This document shows, piece after piece, positions 28,864 to 37,543 of a stretch of DNA of 46,090 bases (position 1 is its first letter; every line of letters begins with the position of its first letter). This DNA is from Halolactibacillus miurensis (GTDB lineage Bacteria; Bacillota; Bacilli; Bacillales; Amphibacillaceae), in NCBI RefSeq assembly GCF_900116255.1, contig NZ_FPAI01000023.1, positions 1 to 46,090 of the forward strand, given 5' to 3'. The translations under genes and the position numbers were made by a program. The notes under the pieces were generated by a model, which was not told the origin of the DNA, searched no databases, and saw nothing but the letters and a program-made list of their open reading frames with translations.

Positions 28864-29809
28864 CTTTACCTTCTTTATAAATTCGACAGATGTCTTTTAA
28901 ATCATTGACGAGTTGGTCTGCTTCTTCCCACGACTTCACTTTCGCACCTGAAGCCAGCGGATGACCGCCACCGTTATAGCGGGCAGCTAGTGTATTAATT
29001 TTTGGACCCTTTGAGCGGAGACGCACGCGGATTTGATTTGGTTCTTCTACAAAAATCACCCACGCCTGGATGCCTAACACATCACCATATGTCCCGACTA
29101 ACGCACTTGTTTCTTCAGAAGTGACATCATATCTTGATAAAATAGCTTCCGTTAACTTCGCTGAAGTAACACCTTCTTTAGATAAGTCCAAGTGATCTAA
29201 TAAGTAACCTTTTAACTTAGCGACCGCTGGCTTCGTCTCATAGAGCTGATTATATAGGTCTGTTCGGTTAAAATTAAAGCGTACAAGTTCAGCTGCGACA
29301 TGGAGTGTTTGTTCGGTCGTACTTGGATATAAGAACCGACCCGTGTCACCAATAATACCCGCATACATGAGTCTTGCTGCTTCATCTGTAAGCATTAATT
29401 GTTTCTTTCCTGTTGTCGCAAGTAAATAGATCATTTCTGATGTGGAACTCATCGATGGATCGACCCATGAGATGTCACCATATGCATCAACTTCTGGATG
29501 ATGGTCAATTTTAATCAGTGTCTGACCTAAAGTATAGCGGTCATCATCAATTCTAGGCGTATTGGCCGTATCACATACAATGACAAGTGCCTCTTTATAG
29601 TCATCATCTGTCACAACATCCATTTCACTTAAAAAAGCAAGTGACGGTTCGGTATATCCCGTCACTTTTACCGTTTTATCTGTGTAAGTTGCTTCAATCA
29701 ACTTTTTCAAACCAACTTGTGACCCTAATGCATCCGGGTCTGGACGTTCGTGACGATGAAGAATAATCGTCTGGGCCGCTTCAATTGCTTCAATAATGCG
29801 ATCAATCAT
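28856..29809 (-). CDS. nrnA: Nano-RNase and pAp phosphatase NrnA
   Basis: NrnA degrades short RNA oligomers and dephosphorylates 3'-phosphoadenosine 5'-phosphate. The 317-residue DHH/DHHA1 protein has RHERPDPDALGS (His20, Asp24, Asp26), VIVCDT (Asp80) and the DHH triad at 102-104 in IDHHPEVD. The C-terminal DHHA1 part holds GGGHPLASG. It follows ytoI with a 12-base gap and AGGAGG, so they are one operon. In B. subtilis (ytqI) ytpI lies between them; that gene is absent here. Confidence 0.95.
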   Translation of the reverse strand: MIDRIIEAIEAAQTIILHRHERPDPDALGSQVGLKKLIEATYTDKTVKVTGYTEPSLAFLSEMDVVTDDDYKEALVIVCDTANTPRIDDDRYTLGQTLIKIDHHPEVDAYGDISWVDPSMSSTSEMIYLLATTGKKQLMLTDEAARLMYAGIIGDTGRFLYPSTTEQTLHVAAELVRFNFNRTDLYNQLYETKPAVAKLKGYLLDHLDLSKEGVTSAKLTEAILSRYDVTSEETSALVGTYGDVLGIQAWVIFVEEPNQIRVRLRSKGPKINTLAARYNGGGHPLASGAKVKSWEEADQLVNDLKDICRIYKEGKEE

Positions 29810-29821
29810 GCTTCTTTCCTC

Positions 29822-31135
29822 CTAATACCGGTCAATCAATTGACCTATTAAAATAGCTTTACCTACGATATCTTTCTCATGATACAATTCGATATCAATT
29901 TTTACGGACTTACGTCCCATTTCTAAAATTTTCGGGTGAACAGTCACCACATTATCAATTTGAACTGGTTTGATAAAGTAAATGGAGATGTTCTCAGCGA
30001 CGAGATCGCCTTTTTTCATATTGATCAACAATCGACTAGAGACTTCCGTAATAAATGACACAAAGACACCATTCGATAACGTCCCTAATGCATTTGTCAT
30101 TTGCGGCGTGACTTTAGATGAAAAGATGAGTTCTGACCCGTCTTTTTCAACCGAAAGTTCGCTCGTAATAATGTCATCAATCGTCTCACCGACCTGTGGC
30201 TGGCGATTCACGTGTTGGAGTGCTTTTAACACGTCCTGGCGTGAGATCAACCCGATCAGTCGATGATTCCCATCTTCTACCGGAACAATCTCAATCCCTT
30301 CCCATACCATCATATGCGCGGCATAAGCCAGCGACGTTTCTTTTAATACGGTAATCGGGTTTTTCGTCATGACTTTCTCAACTGGCATATCGCTCGCTTT
30401 TCCAATAATATCTTTTGAGGTCACAATACCAACAACACGCATCTGATCATCAACAACAGGGTAACGCGAATGTGTCGTTTGATCTTTTAAGTGATACCAC
30501 TTTTGAAGCGGATCGGTACGACGTAAATAGTGCGTTTTTTCATAAGGCGTATAAATATCACCGACTAAGACAATTTCTTTTTTGATTAACTGATCATAAA
30601 TGGCTCGGTTAATCATCGCCGCTACCGTAAAGGTATCATAGCTTGTAGAAATAATCGGTAAATCTAACTCATCAGCTAATCGTTTAATCGACTCATCCGT
30701 GTCAAAACCACCCGTAATAAGAACCGCAGCCCCTTCTTCGAGCGCTAGTCGATGAGCTTCGGCGCGGTTACCGATAATTAATAATGAATCTTTCTCTAAA
30801 TAACGCAACATCGCATCTGTCGTCATTGCACCGATCACAAACTTATGCAACGTTTTATGTAAACCTTCGCGCCCACCTAACACTTGACCATCAACAATGC
30901 CGATAATTTCTGCGTAAGTTAAATGTTCAAAGTTTTCTTTTTTCTTTTGTTCAATTCTTATGGTACCAACACGTTCAATTGTGCTGACTAACCCCCGGTT
31001 TTCTGCTTCTTTAATGGCCCGATAGGCGGTACCTTCACTCACATTTAGATCTTTAGCGATTTGTCTAACCGAAATTTTATTTCCAATCTTCAAAGTTTCA
31101 ATATGATTTAAAATCTGTTCGTGTTTTGTTGCCAA
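29822..31135 (-). CDS. ytoI: YtoI: winged-helix, DRTGG, CBS-pair and hotdog domain protein
   Basis: Four domains follow one another in 437 residues: an N-terminal winged helix (about 8-60, with VRQIAKDLNVSEGTAYRAIKEAENRGLV), a DRTGG domain (about 75-185), a CBS pair (about 190-310, with HSRYPVVDDQMRVVGIVTSKDI and IEIVPVEDGNHRLIGLISRQDV) and a C-terminal hotdog thioesterase-like domain (about 330-437). CBS domains usually bind adenine nucleotides, so a nucleotide-sensing DNA-binding regulator is likely, but the regulon and any thioesterase reaction are unknown. It shares a transcript with nrnA. A dyad AACTGTA-N27-TACAGTT (31156-31196) upstream may be an operator. Confidence 0.88.
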   Translation of the reverse strand: MATKHEQILNHIETLKIGNKISVRQIAKDLNVSEGTAYRAIKEAENRGLVSTIERVGTIRIEQKKKENFEHLTYAEIIGIVDGQVLGGREGLHKTLHKFVIGAMTTDAMLRYLEKDSLLIIGNRAEAHRLALEEGAAVLITGGFDTDESIKRLADELDLPIISTSYDTFTVAAMINRAIYDQLIKKEIVLVGDIYTPYEKTHYLRRTDPLQKWYHLKDQTTHSRYPVVDDQMRVVGIVTSKDIIGKASDMPVEKVMTKNPITVLKETSLAYAAHMMVWEGIEIVPVEDGNHRLIGLISRQDVLKALQHVNRQPQVGETIDDIITSELSVEKDGSELIFSSKVTPQMTNALGTLSNGVFVSFITEVSSRLLINMKKGDLVAENISIYFIKPVQIDNVVTVHPKILEMGRKSVKIDIELYHEKDIVGKAILIGQLIDRY

Positions 31136-31155
31136 GGTGTTGCACCTACTTTCTA

Positions 31156-31196
31156 AACTGTACTATTATCTCTAATCACAGTGTTATTATACAGTT
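31156..31196. promoter_or_regulatory. Possible operator dyad between ytoI and the stress protein gene
   Basis: AACTGTA (31156-31162) and TACAGTT (31190-31196) are perfect inverted repeats 27 bases apart, just upstream of ytoI, whose product carries a winged helix. TATAAT-like -10 sequence lies between. Autoregulation is an inference. Confidence 0.3.
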
Positions 31197-31254
31197 CTTA
31201 AGTCATGAATGCAATTTATCGAAATAGGAGATTTAAAAATATACCAGTTAAGAT

Positions 31255-31280
31255 GTTTAAAGGTAATCAATTGGTGGAAT
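31255..31280 (+). promoter_or_regulatory. Sigma-B-like promoter of the universal stress protein
   Basis: GTTTAA (31255-31260), a 14-base spacer and TGGAAT (31275-31280) match the sigma-B consensus GTTTAA-N12-14-GGGWAW in all but one position. It lies about 34 bases before the start codon. Confidence 0.6.
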
Positions 31281-31313
31281 AGGTGAGTATATTAAAGTAT
31301 AGGAGTGATAGAT

Positions 31314-31778
31314 ATGCCAGCAGAAGAATATAAACGAATTGTGATTGCTGTTGATGGATCGCAAGCGTCTTTAAAAGCATTTAAAAAAGCTGTTCAAGTA
31401 GCAAAGCGTAATGATGGTGATTTAATTATTGCCCATGTTGTCGATACGAAAACCATCTCAACAGCTGAAACGTATGACCAATCGATGATTAATCGTTCCG
31501 AATCCTATGCATCAAAATTATTAAATGATTATAAACAACAAGCAGAAAAAGCCGGTGTCAGAAAAGTAGAAACCCATATTGATTACGGTTCTCCTAAAGT
31601 GCGCATTCCAAAATATGTCGCTAAATCATTTAATGCCGACCTCATCATGTGTGGGGCAACAGGTTTAAATGCGGTTGAACGTTTCCTTATTGGTAGTGTT
31701 TCTGAAAATATCGTCCGTTACGCACCATGTGACGTTCTTGTTGTTAGAACGGATGACGAGGTTGATGAAGAAGAATAA
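31314..31778 (+). CDS. Universal stress protein, UspA family
   Basis: The 154-residue protein has the UspA fold with the ATP-binding stretch GATGLNAVERFLIGSVSENIVRYAPCDVLVVR, which fits the family G-x2-G-x9-G(S) pattern and suggests nucleotide binding. The start is the ATG at 31314, with AGGAG 8 bases upstream; the GTG at 31305 overlaps that site. It is cytosolic with an acidic tail. It is divergent from ytoI and convergent with ackA, and has a sigma-B-like promoter. This gene is one of the few on the plus strand here. Its client process is unknown. Confidence 0.93.
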   Translation: MPAEEYKRIVIAVDGSQASLKAFKKAVQVAKRNDGDLIIAHVVDTKTISTAETYDQSMINRSESYASKLLNDYKQQAEKAGVRKVETHIDYGSPKVRIPKYVAKSFNADLIMCGATGLNAVERFLIGSVSENIVRYAPCDVLVVRTDDEVDEEE

Positions 31779-31812
31779 TGCGTTAGTAAAGTGATGACCA
31801 TGGCATGTAAAT

Positions 31813-31846
31813 AAAGAGGCACAACTCATATGAGTTGCGCCTCTTT
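31813..31846. terminator. Bidirectional terminator between the stress protein gene and ackA
   Basis: An 8-bp plus 6-bp stem with one mismatch (31813-31827 with 31832-31846) has an ATAT loop. T-runs lie on the plus strand (TTTT) and, as complement of AAA, weakly on the minus strand. It serves two convergent genes. Confidence 0.85.
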
Positions 31847-31875
31847 TGTTATATTATGATTGATTTAATATTATC

Positions 31876-33063
31876 TTAAAAAGCTAGACGTTGAACGTCG
31901 CGTGCAATCATCACTTCTTCATTCGTAGGAATGATAATAACTTTTACTGGTGAGTGTGGGTAGTTAACAAATGTTTCTTTACCACGCACATCATTACGCG
32001 CAGGATCCCAGTAAACGCCCATGAATTCTAGTCCTTCTAAGACACGTTCACGAACAGCTTTACTGTTTTCACCGATACCAGCCGTAAAGATAATCGCATC
32101 AACACCGTGCATTTTTGATGCATATGAACCGATGTATTGGTGGATACGACCAGCAAAGATCTTAAGCGCTAATTCAGCACGCTCATCGCCTTCAGCGGCG
32201 CGGTCTTCGATGTCACGTAAGTCACTTGAGAAACCAGATAAAGCAAGCATACCACTTTCTTTATTCAAGACGTGAAGTACTTCGTTAACATCTTTACCTG
32301 TTTTGTCCATGATGTATGGCACTAAGGCTGGGTCTAAACTTCCTGAACGCGTCCCCATTGTGACACCCTCAAGTGGTGTAAAGCCCATTGTTGTATCAAT
32401 GGATTGACCATTTTGAATCGCAGCAACACTCGCACCGTTACCGATGTGGCAGGCAATAAGACGTAGCTTGTCTAATGGCTCACCTAATAGTTCAGCCGCA
32501 CGTTCTGATACATACTTATGGCTTGTGCCGTGGAAACCATATTTACGGATACCAAATTGCTCATAGTACTCATATGGTAAACTGTATAAGTATGATTCAG
32601 GTGGCATTGATTGGTGGAAAGCTGTATCAAATACAGCAACCGCCGGTACATTTGGTAATAATTCTTTAAATGCACGAATTCCTGTTAAGTTAGCTGGATT
32701 GTGAAGTGGCGCAAGTTCTGAAACTTTTTCAATTTCAGCGATAACCTCATCATCAACTAATACTGAATCACTAAAACGTTCGCCTCCGTGTACGACACGG
32801 TGACCGATGCCTTCAATTTCATCAAGTGATTTAATGACACCTGACGCTTGAAGACGCTCAAGTAAAATTTCAACCGCTTTTCCGTGGTTAGGAATTTCCG
32901 TTGTTAGTTTATCTTCATTGTCACCATATTCTAATTTGAATACAGCTTGGTCAAGACCAATACGCTCTACTAAACCTTTGGCGATTTCTGTTTCTTCTGG
33001 CATTTCAATCAATTGAAACTTGAGTGATGAACTGCCCGCGTTGATTGCTAATACTTTAGTCAA
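31876..33063 (-). CDS. ackA: Acetate kinase
   Basis: AckA forms ATP and acetate from acetyl phosphate, the last step of overflow metabolism. The 395 residues start [17 protein letters not shown], with the conserved Asn in the nucleotide-binding fold. [63 protein letters not shown] and FTAGIGENS are the classic blocks. The start at 33063 is TTG with AAAGGA 10 bases upstream. A CcpA-type cre site at 33158-33171 sits upstream of a good promoter, as in B. subtilis, where CcpA activates ackA. Confidence 0.97.
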   Translation of the reverse strand: MTKVLAINAGSSSLKFQLIEMPEETEIAKGLVERIGLDQAVFKLEYGDNEDKLTTEIPNHGKAVEILLERLQASGVIKSLDEIEGIGHRVVHGGERFSDSVLVDDEVIAEIEKVSELAPLHNPANLTGIRAFKELLPNVPAVAVFDTAFHQSMPPESYLYSLPYEYYEQFGIRKYGFHGTSHKYVSERAAELLGEPLDKLRLIACHIGNGASVAAIQNGQSIDTTMGFTPLEGVTMGTRSGSLDPALVPYIMDKTGKDVNEVLHVLNKESGMLALSGFSSDLRDIEDRAAEGDERAELALKIFAGRIHQYIGSYASKMHGVDAIIFTAGIGENSKAVRERVLEGLEFMGVYWDPARNDVRGKETFVNYPHSPVKVIIIPTNEEVMIARDVQRLAF

Positions 33064-33114
33064 GATAATTCAATCCTTTCGATTCCCTTTTTAGTCTGTT
33101 TACATACCATCACT

Positions 33115-33144
33115 ATTTTAACGAACAATCGACATAAATTGCAA
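33115..33144 (-). promoter_or_regulatory. Promoter of ackA
   Basis: On the minus strand -35 TTGCAA (33139-33144), an 18-base spacer and -10 TAAAAT (33115-33120). The predicted start of transcription is near 33108, about 45 bases before the start codon. Confidence 0.6.
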
Positions 33145-33157
33145 CAACAAAGTCTTT

Positions 33158-33171
33158 TGTAAGCGTTTCAT
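33158..33171 (-). promoter_or_regulatory. CcpA-binding cre site upstream of ackA
   Basis: TGTAAGCGTTTCAT on the plus strand matches the cre consensus TGWAARCGYTWNCW at 13 of 14 positions. Its centre lies about 56 bases upstream of the predicted ackA transcription start, the position from which CcpA activates rather than blocks transcription in B. subtilis. Confidence 0.7.
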
Positions 33172-33195
33172 AAAAGTATTCAGACTATTCAATGC

Positions 33196-34173
33196 TTATT
33201 TTTGATAATGATCAAACCACGCATTCATTTTCATAATAATATTTTCGGTCTTTTGTAGGTCTTTAAAGCTCGGTAATTTCACCATCAACGCTTCTTTTGG
33301 CGCCTTTGTTTCTTCAGCTTTTTTCTGCAAGATAAATAAACTTTTCTGTTGGTCTTTTGCTTTGAAACTTTCTTCAGGTAATTCAAGTAAACCAACCACA
33401 TGCGCGCGCTCTTGAATCATCTTGTGTAGGTTCGGTGCTTGTTCACTGTTAAACAGATGATTGGGCACAACGGCAATCATAAAACCTTCCGGTTTAAGAT
33501 ACGTTAAGCTTTGTTCAATTAATAAGTGATGCGCATATGTGTGACCTTCTTTTGCTTGAACTTTGAAGTCTTTCGCTCTTTCATCATCAGGATAATACCC
33601 AATCGGTAAGTCGGCAATCACCACATCAACCGGGTCTAATAATAATGGTTGAATGCTGTCTTGGTGGAAGAACTCAATCCGGTGTTGTTGCAAGTCTGCA
33701 CTTAGTAAACTCAGATCTAACATCGTCTCGTCTACTTCGGCACCATATGCCTGGACCGGTTTAGATAATTGATTCATCACCGCTGTTAACATATTTGCTG
33801 TTCCAACGACCGGATCAAACAGGCGAATGGTTTCTTTTGAAGTCATGAGCTTTTCAACTAAATAACTGACATAAAAGCCGACCATATCAGGTGTGACCAT
33901 GTACTTATCATACGTTGCCCCTTTAAAACTTTTTAATACCGCAAATTGAATCACTTTTCTGATCGTTTCTTTATCAGCTTCCTTAAAGCCTATTTGTTGC
34001 AACTGCTCAATAAAATCCAGGTTCTCACCTGTGAAGTCATTCTTTTCTTCTTCTTCAAGTAAGGATAAATTCAGCGTATGAACGAGTGCATCTAAATACG
34101 TTAACCCCTCTTGGTCTTTTAGCTTATTGATTGAATCGTCTAATCGATTAAATAATGTTTCAAATGTTTCCAT
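33196..34173 (-). CDS. ytxK: YtxK, class I methyltransferase-like protein
   Basis: The 325-residue protein has an N6-adenine methyltransferase-type Rossmann fold: motif I is FDPVVGTANMLTAVMNQL and the catalytic (N/D)PP(Y/F) motif is replaced by ADLPIGYYP. It may act as a methyltransferase on an unknown substrate, but the substrate cannot be told. B. subtilis YtxK occupies the same site next to ackA. I chose the ATG at 34173, with AAAGGA 9 bases upstream; the frame opens at 34200. It is upstream of ackA on the same strand with its own intergenic promoter region between. Confidence 0.9.
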   Translation of the reverse strand: METFETLFNRLDDSINKLKDQEGLTYLDALVHTLNLSLLEEEEKNDFTGENLDFIEQLQQIGFKEADKETIRKVIQFAVLKSFKGATYDKYMVTPDMVGFYVSYLVEKLMTSKETIRLFDPVVGTANMLTAVMNQLSKPVQAYGAEVDETMLDLSLLSADLQQHRIEFFHQDSIQPLLLDPVDVVIADLPIGYYPDDERAKDFKVQAKEGHTYAHHLLIEQSLTYLKPEGFMIAVVPNHLFNSEQAPNLHKMIQERAHVVGLLELPEESFKAKDQQKSLFILQKKAEETKAPKEALMVKLPSFKDLQKTENIIMKMNAWFDHYQK

Positions 34174-34559
34174 GAAAACACGTCCTTTCTCAAGTTTCAC
34201 AGTATATCATATCTTTCACTTACTGACGAATGATTTGCGAAAAATGTCTGCGTCAAGTTGTTTTCGATAAGATTATTAAATAACGCTACTCTCGCACTAC
34301 AAAATCGGCAGATAGGCCTTGATATAACTAGATAAGACATCAAACCCTTGTTCTTAAATATTATTAACAAGTAGCAGCGTTGTAAATCAAGAATTTATCA
34401 AAACATACGATGCTTCAATTCCTGAAGTTAGTACAGCATCAATTATATCAGGGATTTGTTCAGGTGCTAATTACAAAGTGTTCAAGTGTCTTTTATAGCC
34501 TGAGTTTTTCTTATCAATATTACATAAGATAACGCTATTTCAATAGTCACTATTCGTTG

Positions 34560-34957
34560 AATGAGACTGATACCACTTTGTTCTGCTGCCTCCTTATTGT
34601 ATCACCAACGCATACCCCACGTATTCCTTACTTCCAGGTTACCCCTTCAGAGGTGAATCGCCTTTTGGTCTTTACCACAGCGTTTTCTTCGATGTGGGAG
34701 ATACACCTTCCTTCTTGTTTTTCAATTTTTTTAACTTACGTTGCTTCTATAACGTCTGCTGACTTCTTAACTTTCCGTTTCATATCACTACGGACGTTTG
34801 ATATATATGAATTTTCCGTTCGTCAGTGCAAGTGTTTGCATCCGGCTTCCTTCAGATCCTTTCTCACGGAAGAAACCTTTGCCATTCGCTAAAAGTTCCT
34901 ATCTTCAATCCTGTAGTGGACTTTCACCACCAAGTTACTATCCATGCCAAACGCATT
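34560..34957 (-). mobile_element. Group II intron fragment (domain I region, no reverse transcriptase)
   Basis: Read on the minus strand from about 34957, the sequence carries signature pieces of a bacterial group II intron 5' region: GGCATGG, then TTGGTGGTGAAAGTCCACTA, GGAACTTTTAGCGAATGGCA, CTGAAGGAAGCCGGATGCAA, CTGACGAACGGAAA and GTCAGCAGACGTTATAG. Such introns usually open GTGCG; here the start reads ATGCG (near 34956). The internal order looks shortened, and there is no reverse transcriptase or maturase frame and no recognisable domain V before ytxK. It is therefore a dead, truncated copy. The 3' limit is only approximate. It overlaps three spurious open frames on the plus strand. Confidence 0.72.
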
Positions 34958-35156
34958 AAAAAGCCTCAACTTATTGTAGCCGAAAAACCAAAGCATAATG
35001 GAATAAAAAGCAAATGAAAAACCCCACAAGATATTGTAAACGCATTCACATTGTGATATGGTGAAAAAAAGAACAGCTGAACATATACTATGATTATTCC
35101 CATAAGGAAAATGATTGTACTATGTCTAATAGATTATATAAAGGAGTAATTTTATT

Positions 35157-35797
35157 GTGAAAAAACACCGAAATATTTCTATAATACTCTTTTGTTTACT
35201 TGTATTAACTATAGCATTTTTTTAAAACAGAGTAGTGAGTTAAAAAAAGTAGAAACTGCTCTATTTGATGTTGCTATTTCTAATACAATGAGTGAATATA
35301 ATACATATTCTTTAGAAGAAACTTTTAATGTCATTACTCAAAAAAAGCAGTTAAATATATACCATAACGGCTCAAGTATTGTTGAAAGAGAGCTTCAAAA
35401 ATTCTTCTTTACATACCGAGAATTACATCAATATTACGGTGTGTTGCATGGTGTAGATGATCAAGCAGGGAATTATCTACAAGAAATTATTCAAGATAGT
35501 GAAATATTTTTTAACAGCCTAGTTAAATATTATAAACACGAATCTTTTAAGGCTAATGATGGAGAAGACCTGTATTTGATCTCATTGAAAGACGAAGCAT
35601 ATGAAGGAAGTGAAATTATTTCAGCAATTATTAAAGATCTTGAGAATATTAGAAGCGAGGTTTATGAAGATAATGCCTTAGAAAATGGTGAGAAGTGGCA
35701 AGAAATAGTAATTAAGAATGAAGAATATGCTCAATCGGTTAAAGCGCAACAAGGCTTGGAGAGAATTCAACAGTTGATTAAAATGTGGTCCAAATAG
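35157..35797 (+). pseudogene. Unknown exported protein gene, broken or slippery at a run of seven T
   Basis: A GTG at 35157, with AAGGAG 10 bases upstream, opens MKKHRNISIILFCLLVLTIAFF, a basic start and a hydrophobic signal or anchor. The frame then hits TAA right after T7 (35217-35223). Shifting back by one base continues as KQSSELKKVETALFDV for about 190 residues to 35797. So the gene needs eight T, or a -1 slip, to be whole; a TTG at 35192 can open only the second part without the signal. The mature part is helical and acidic, with no family that I know. Sequencing error, a true mutation, phase variation or programmed slippage are all possible. Confidence 0.6.
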
Positions 35798-36257
35798 AAG
35801 CGTATTTTACATATTAGTTTAATATCAGCAAAGACCAGTCTTTGCTCCTTGACAACTCCCGCCTTTTGCAGCATTTTATCGACCGTGTGTTCAATTTGTT
35901 GGAGTTTTTATGAATGTTGATCTGTGGGCTAGCATCGAATGTTCATCGTTAATACAAACAATTTTTATTGTGTGGAAGTCTTGTGCGAGCTATCGTGCGG
36001 GACTTCTTTTTCGTATCTAACAAACGATTAAATGTGCAGAATTCGACTTTTCAGGTAGTGTAGATTACTAGAATATTATATTCTTTATCTGGGAAATGTA
36101 GAAAATAGGTTTGTTTTATGCGTTAAAGTGAAGATTTATATATTTTTCAAACATATTCGATCCTACTCCGCTCCAGACATTAAAGAATTTCAGGTGGTTA
36201 ATCCTATGACAATTATTGCTCGTAGTATAGGTATTAAAAAACTGGAACCCCGATAAT
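35798..36257. other. Gene-poor, AT-rich spacer in the accessory stretch
   Basis: About 460 bases without a supportable gene. It contains a 13-pair hairpin with four G-U pairs and a T-run (35976-36005, listed separately). The rest is AT-rich with short, stop-laden frames. It occupies the region where B. subtilis has tpx, ytfJ, ytfI, yteJ and sppA. Confidence 0.5.
35976..36005 (+). terminator. Terminator-like hairpin on the plus strand
   Basis: Thirteen pairs, four of them G-U, form from 35976-35988 with 35993-36005, and CTTTTTCG follows. It lies about 180 bases past the broken exported-protein gene and could end its transcript. Confidence 0.55.
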
Positions 36258-36546
36258 TTATAACAAGGGGAAAGTGATATCCATAGCTTTGTATATCTCT
36301 TTCTGTTTTGTTGTCATCTTACCAAGTATTCGGTTGTGTTCAAGCGCTTTAAATACTTCAATCGTATCAAGTTCATCCAATAATCCTTGAAGCGTCCATT
36401 GTTCCAATAGGTCGGCATATGGCTTCTTTTACATATGAGGTCCTTAAAAGACTTAAATATATCGCTCTTGTAGAATTTTCACACGTCCTGAATTGAATCG
36501 TCGTTTCCCTTAACATTTCAATAATATCTAATATCAATTGTCTCAT
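36258..36546 (-). pseudogene. Broken small ORF, unrecognised
   Basis: An ATG at 36546 with AAGGGG upstream opens MRQLILDIIEMLRETTIQF and reads to a stop at 36373. From about 36425 on, a neighbouring frame continues YADLLEQWTLQGLLDELDTIEVFKALEHNRILGKMTTKQKEIYKAMDI (in pieces) to TAA at 36258. One indel near 36425-36440 would join them into about 96 residues. The tail G-x-MTxKQ-x2-IY recalls the C-terminus of some IS-encoded transposases, but I cannot name one. Decay inside the same accessory stretch as the intron fragment suits a remnant. Confidence 0.4.
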
Positions 36547-36751
36547 GAGAGCACGCCCCTTTTCAAATGTGTATTTAGTAGTATACATTGTTATTACGGC
36601 ACTCTCTATTTTTGTCTACTAAATCAGGACCCCCCCGAGAACTATTTTTACACTTACGCGATGGTTCTGTTTATTCTTATACTATTTGTATGTTTAACTT
36701 TTCACATTTAAGGATATACTCTACTAACTTGTTTAAGTAGAGGATGAGATA

Positions 36752-37543
36752 ATGATGTTAACTATTTACCTTTATTTTAGTCACCGTTGTCAAGAAGAGG
36801 GTGTTCTTCAAAAGCTAGCCCCCATCATTGAGCGTTATGATGTGACGCTCACAGATAAGATGAAAGAAGCTGACTATATTTTTTCCATAGGCGATGATGG
36901 TCATTTCCTTCACACCTTACGCACATGTAAGTTTCGAGAAGACGTCGTCTTCGTTGGGATCTCTCAAACAGAAGAAACGAACTTTTATACAACATATGGG
37001 ATTCATCAGTTAGAAGAAGTCGTTCAAACCATTACGGATCACCCAACGTTGACGGAGCATGAATTACTTAAAGTTCAGATTGATGATAGTAAAGACTTGT
37101 ATGCGATCAACGAAGTGAGCGTGCGTTCAAGTATCATTAAAGCCATTGCCATTAATGTGTCGATTGATCAAACACCTTTTGAACATTTTGTTGGTGATGG
37201 TATTATTATTTCCACACCAACAGGAAGTACCGGGTATAACCATTCTGTTGGCGGGGCTGTTATTGATCCAGATTTAGATTTGCTTCAGATGACAAAAATC
37301 GCGCCAATCAATACGAATGAACATAAAACATTTCAAGCCCCGCTTTGTTTGTCAAGAAACAGGAAAGTGACGCTTGAAGTGATTCAAGACGGGAACGATT
37401 TTCCTATTATCGGGATTGATAATGAAGCCTATCCAGTCAATACGACAAAGCATATCCATGTCGAATTATCGAATCGTAACGTCACGTTATTGTTTCAAAC
37501 AAATGATGCCTATATCCATCGATTAAAACATTTATTTTTATAA
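36752..37543 (+). CDS. nadK2: NAD kinase 2 with an altered GGDG motif
   Basis: NAD kinase phosphorylates NAD to NADP. The 263-residue protein matches B. subtilis NadK2 (PpnKB, ytdI) and lies at the same place before ytcJ. Family blocks kept are NEVSVRSSIIKA (substrate loop), FVGDGIIISTPTGSTGYN (nucleotide binding) and VQDGNDFPIIGIDNE. The glycine-rich site GGDG(T/S) is changed to GDDGH (residues 47-51), keeping the catalytic Asp49 but replacing a Gly and the Thr. AGAGGA lies 7 bases before the ATG at 36752. Its stop overlaps the stop of ytcJ by 6 bases, tail to tail. Confidence 0.9.
   Translation: MMLTIYLYFSHRCQEEGVLQKLAPIIERYDVTLTDKMKEADYIFSIGDDGHFLHTLRTCKFREDVVFVGISQTEETNFYTTYGIHQLEEVVQTITDHPTLTEHELLKVQIDDSKDLYAINEVSVRSSIIKAIAINVSIDQTPFEHFVGDGIIISTPTGSTGYNHSVGGAVIDPDLDLLQMTKIAPINTNEHKTFQAPLCLSRNRKVTLEVIQDGNDFPIIGIDNEAYPVNTTKHIHVELSNRNVTLLFQTNDAYIHRLKHLFL

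Noticed and set aside
34389-34498. A short plus-strand frame reading SIPEVSTASIISGI, recalling the IS110 transposase core
   Set aside because: About 35 residues only, no start, no flanking transposase blocks; the likeness could be chance, so it is not listed as a feature.
34557-35017. Three overlapping plus-strand open frames of 63-111 residues
   Set aside because: They lie antisense to the group II intron fragment, have no ribosome sites and low-complexity translations; they are explained by the structured RNA sequence.
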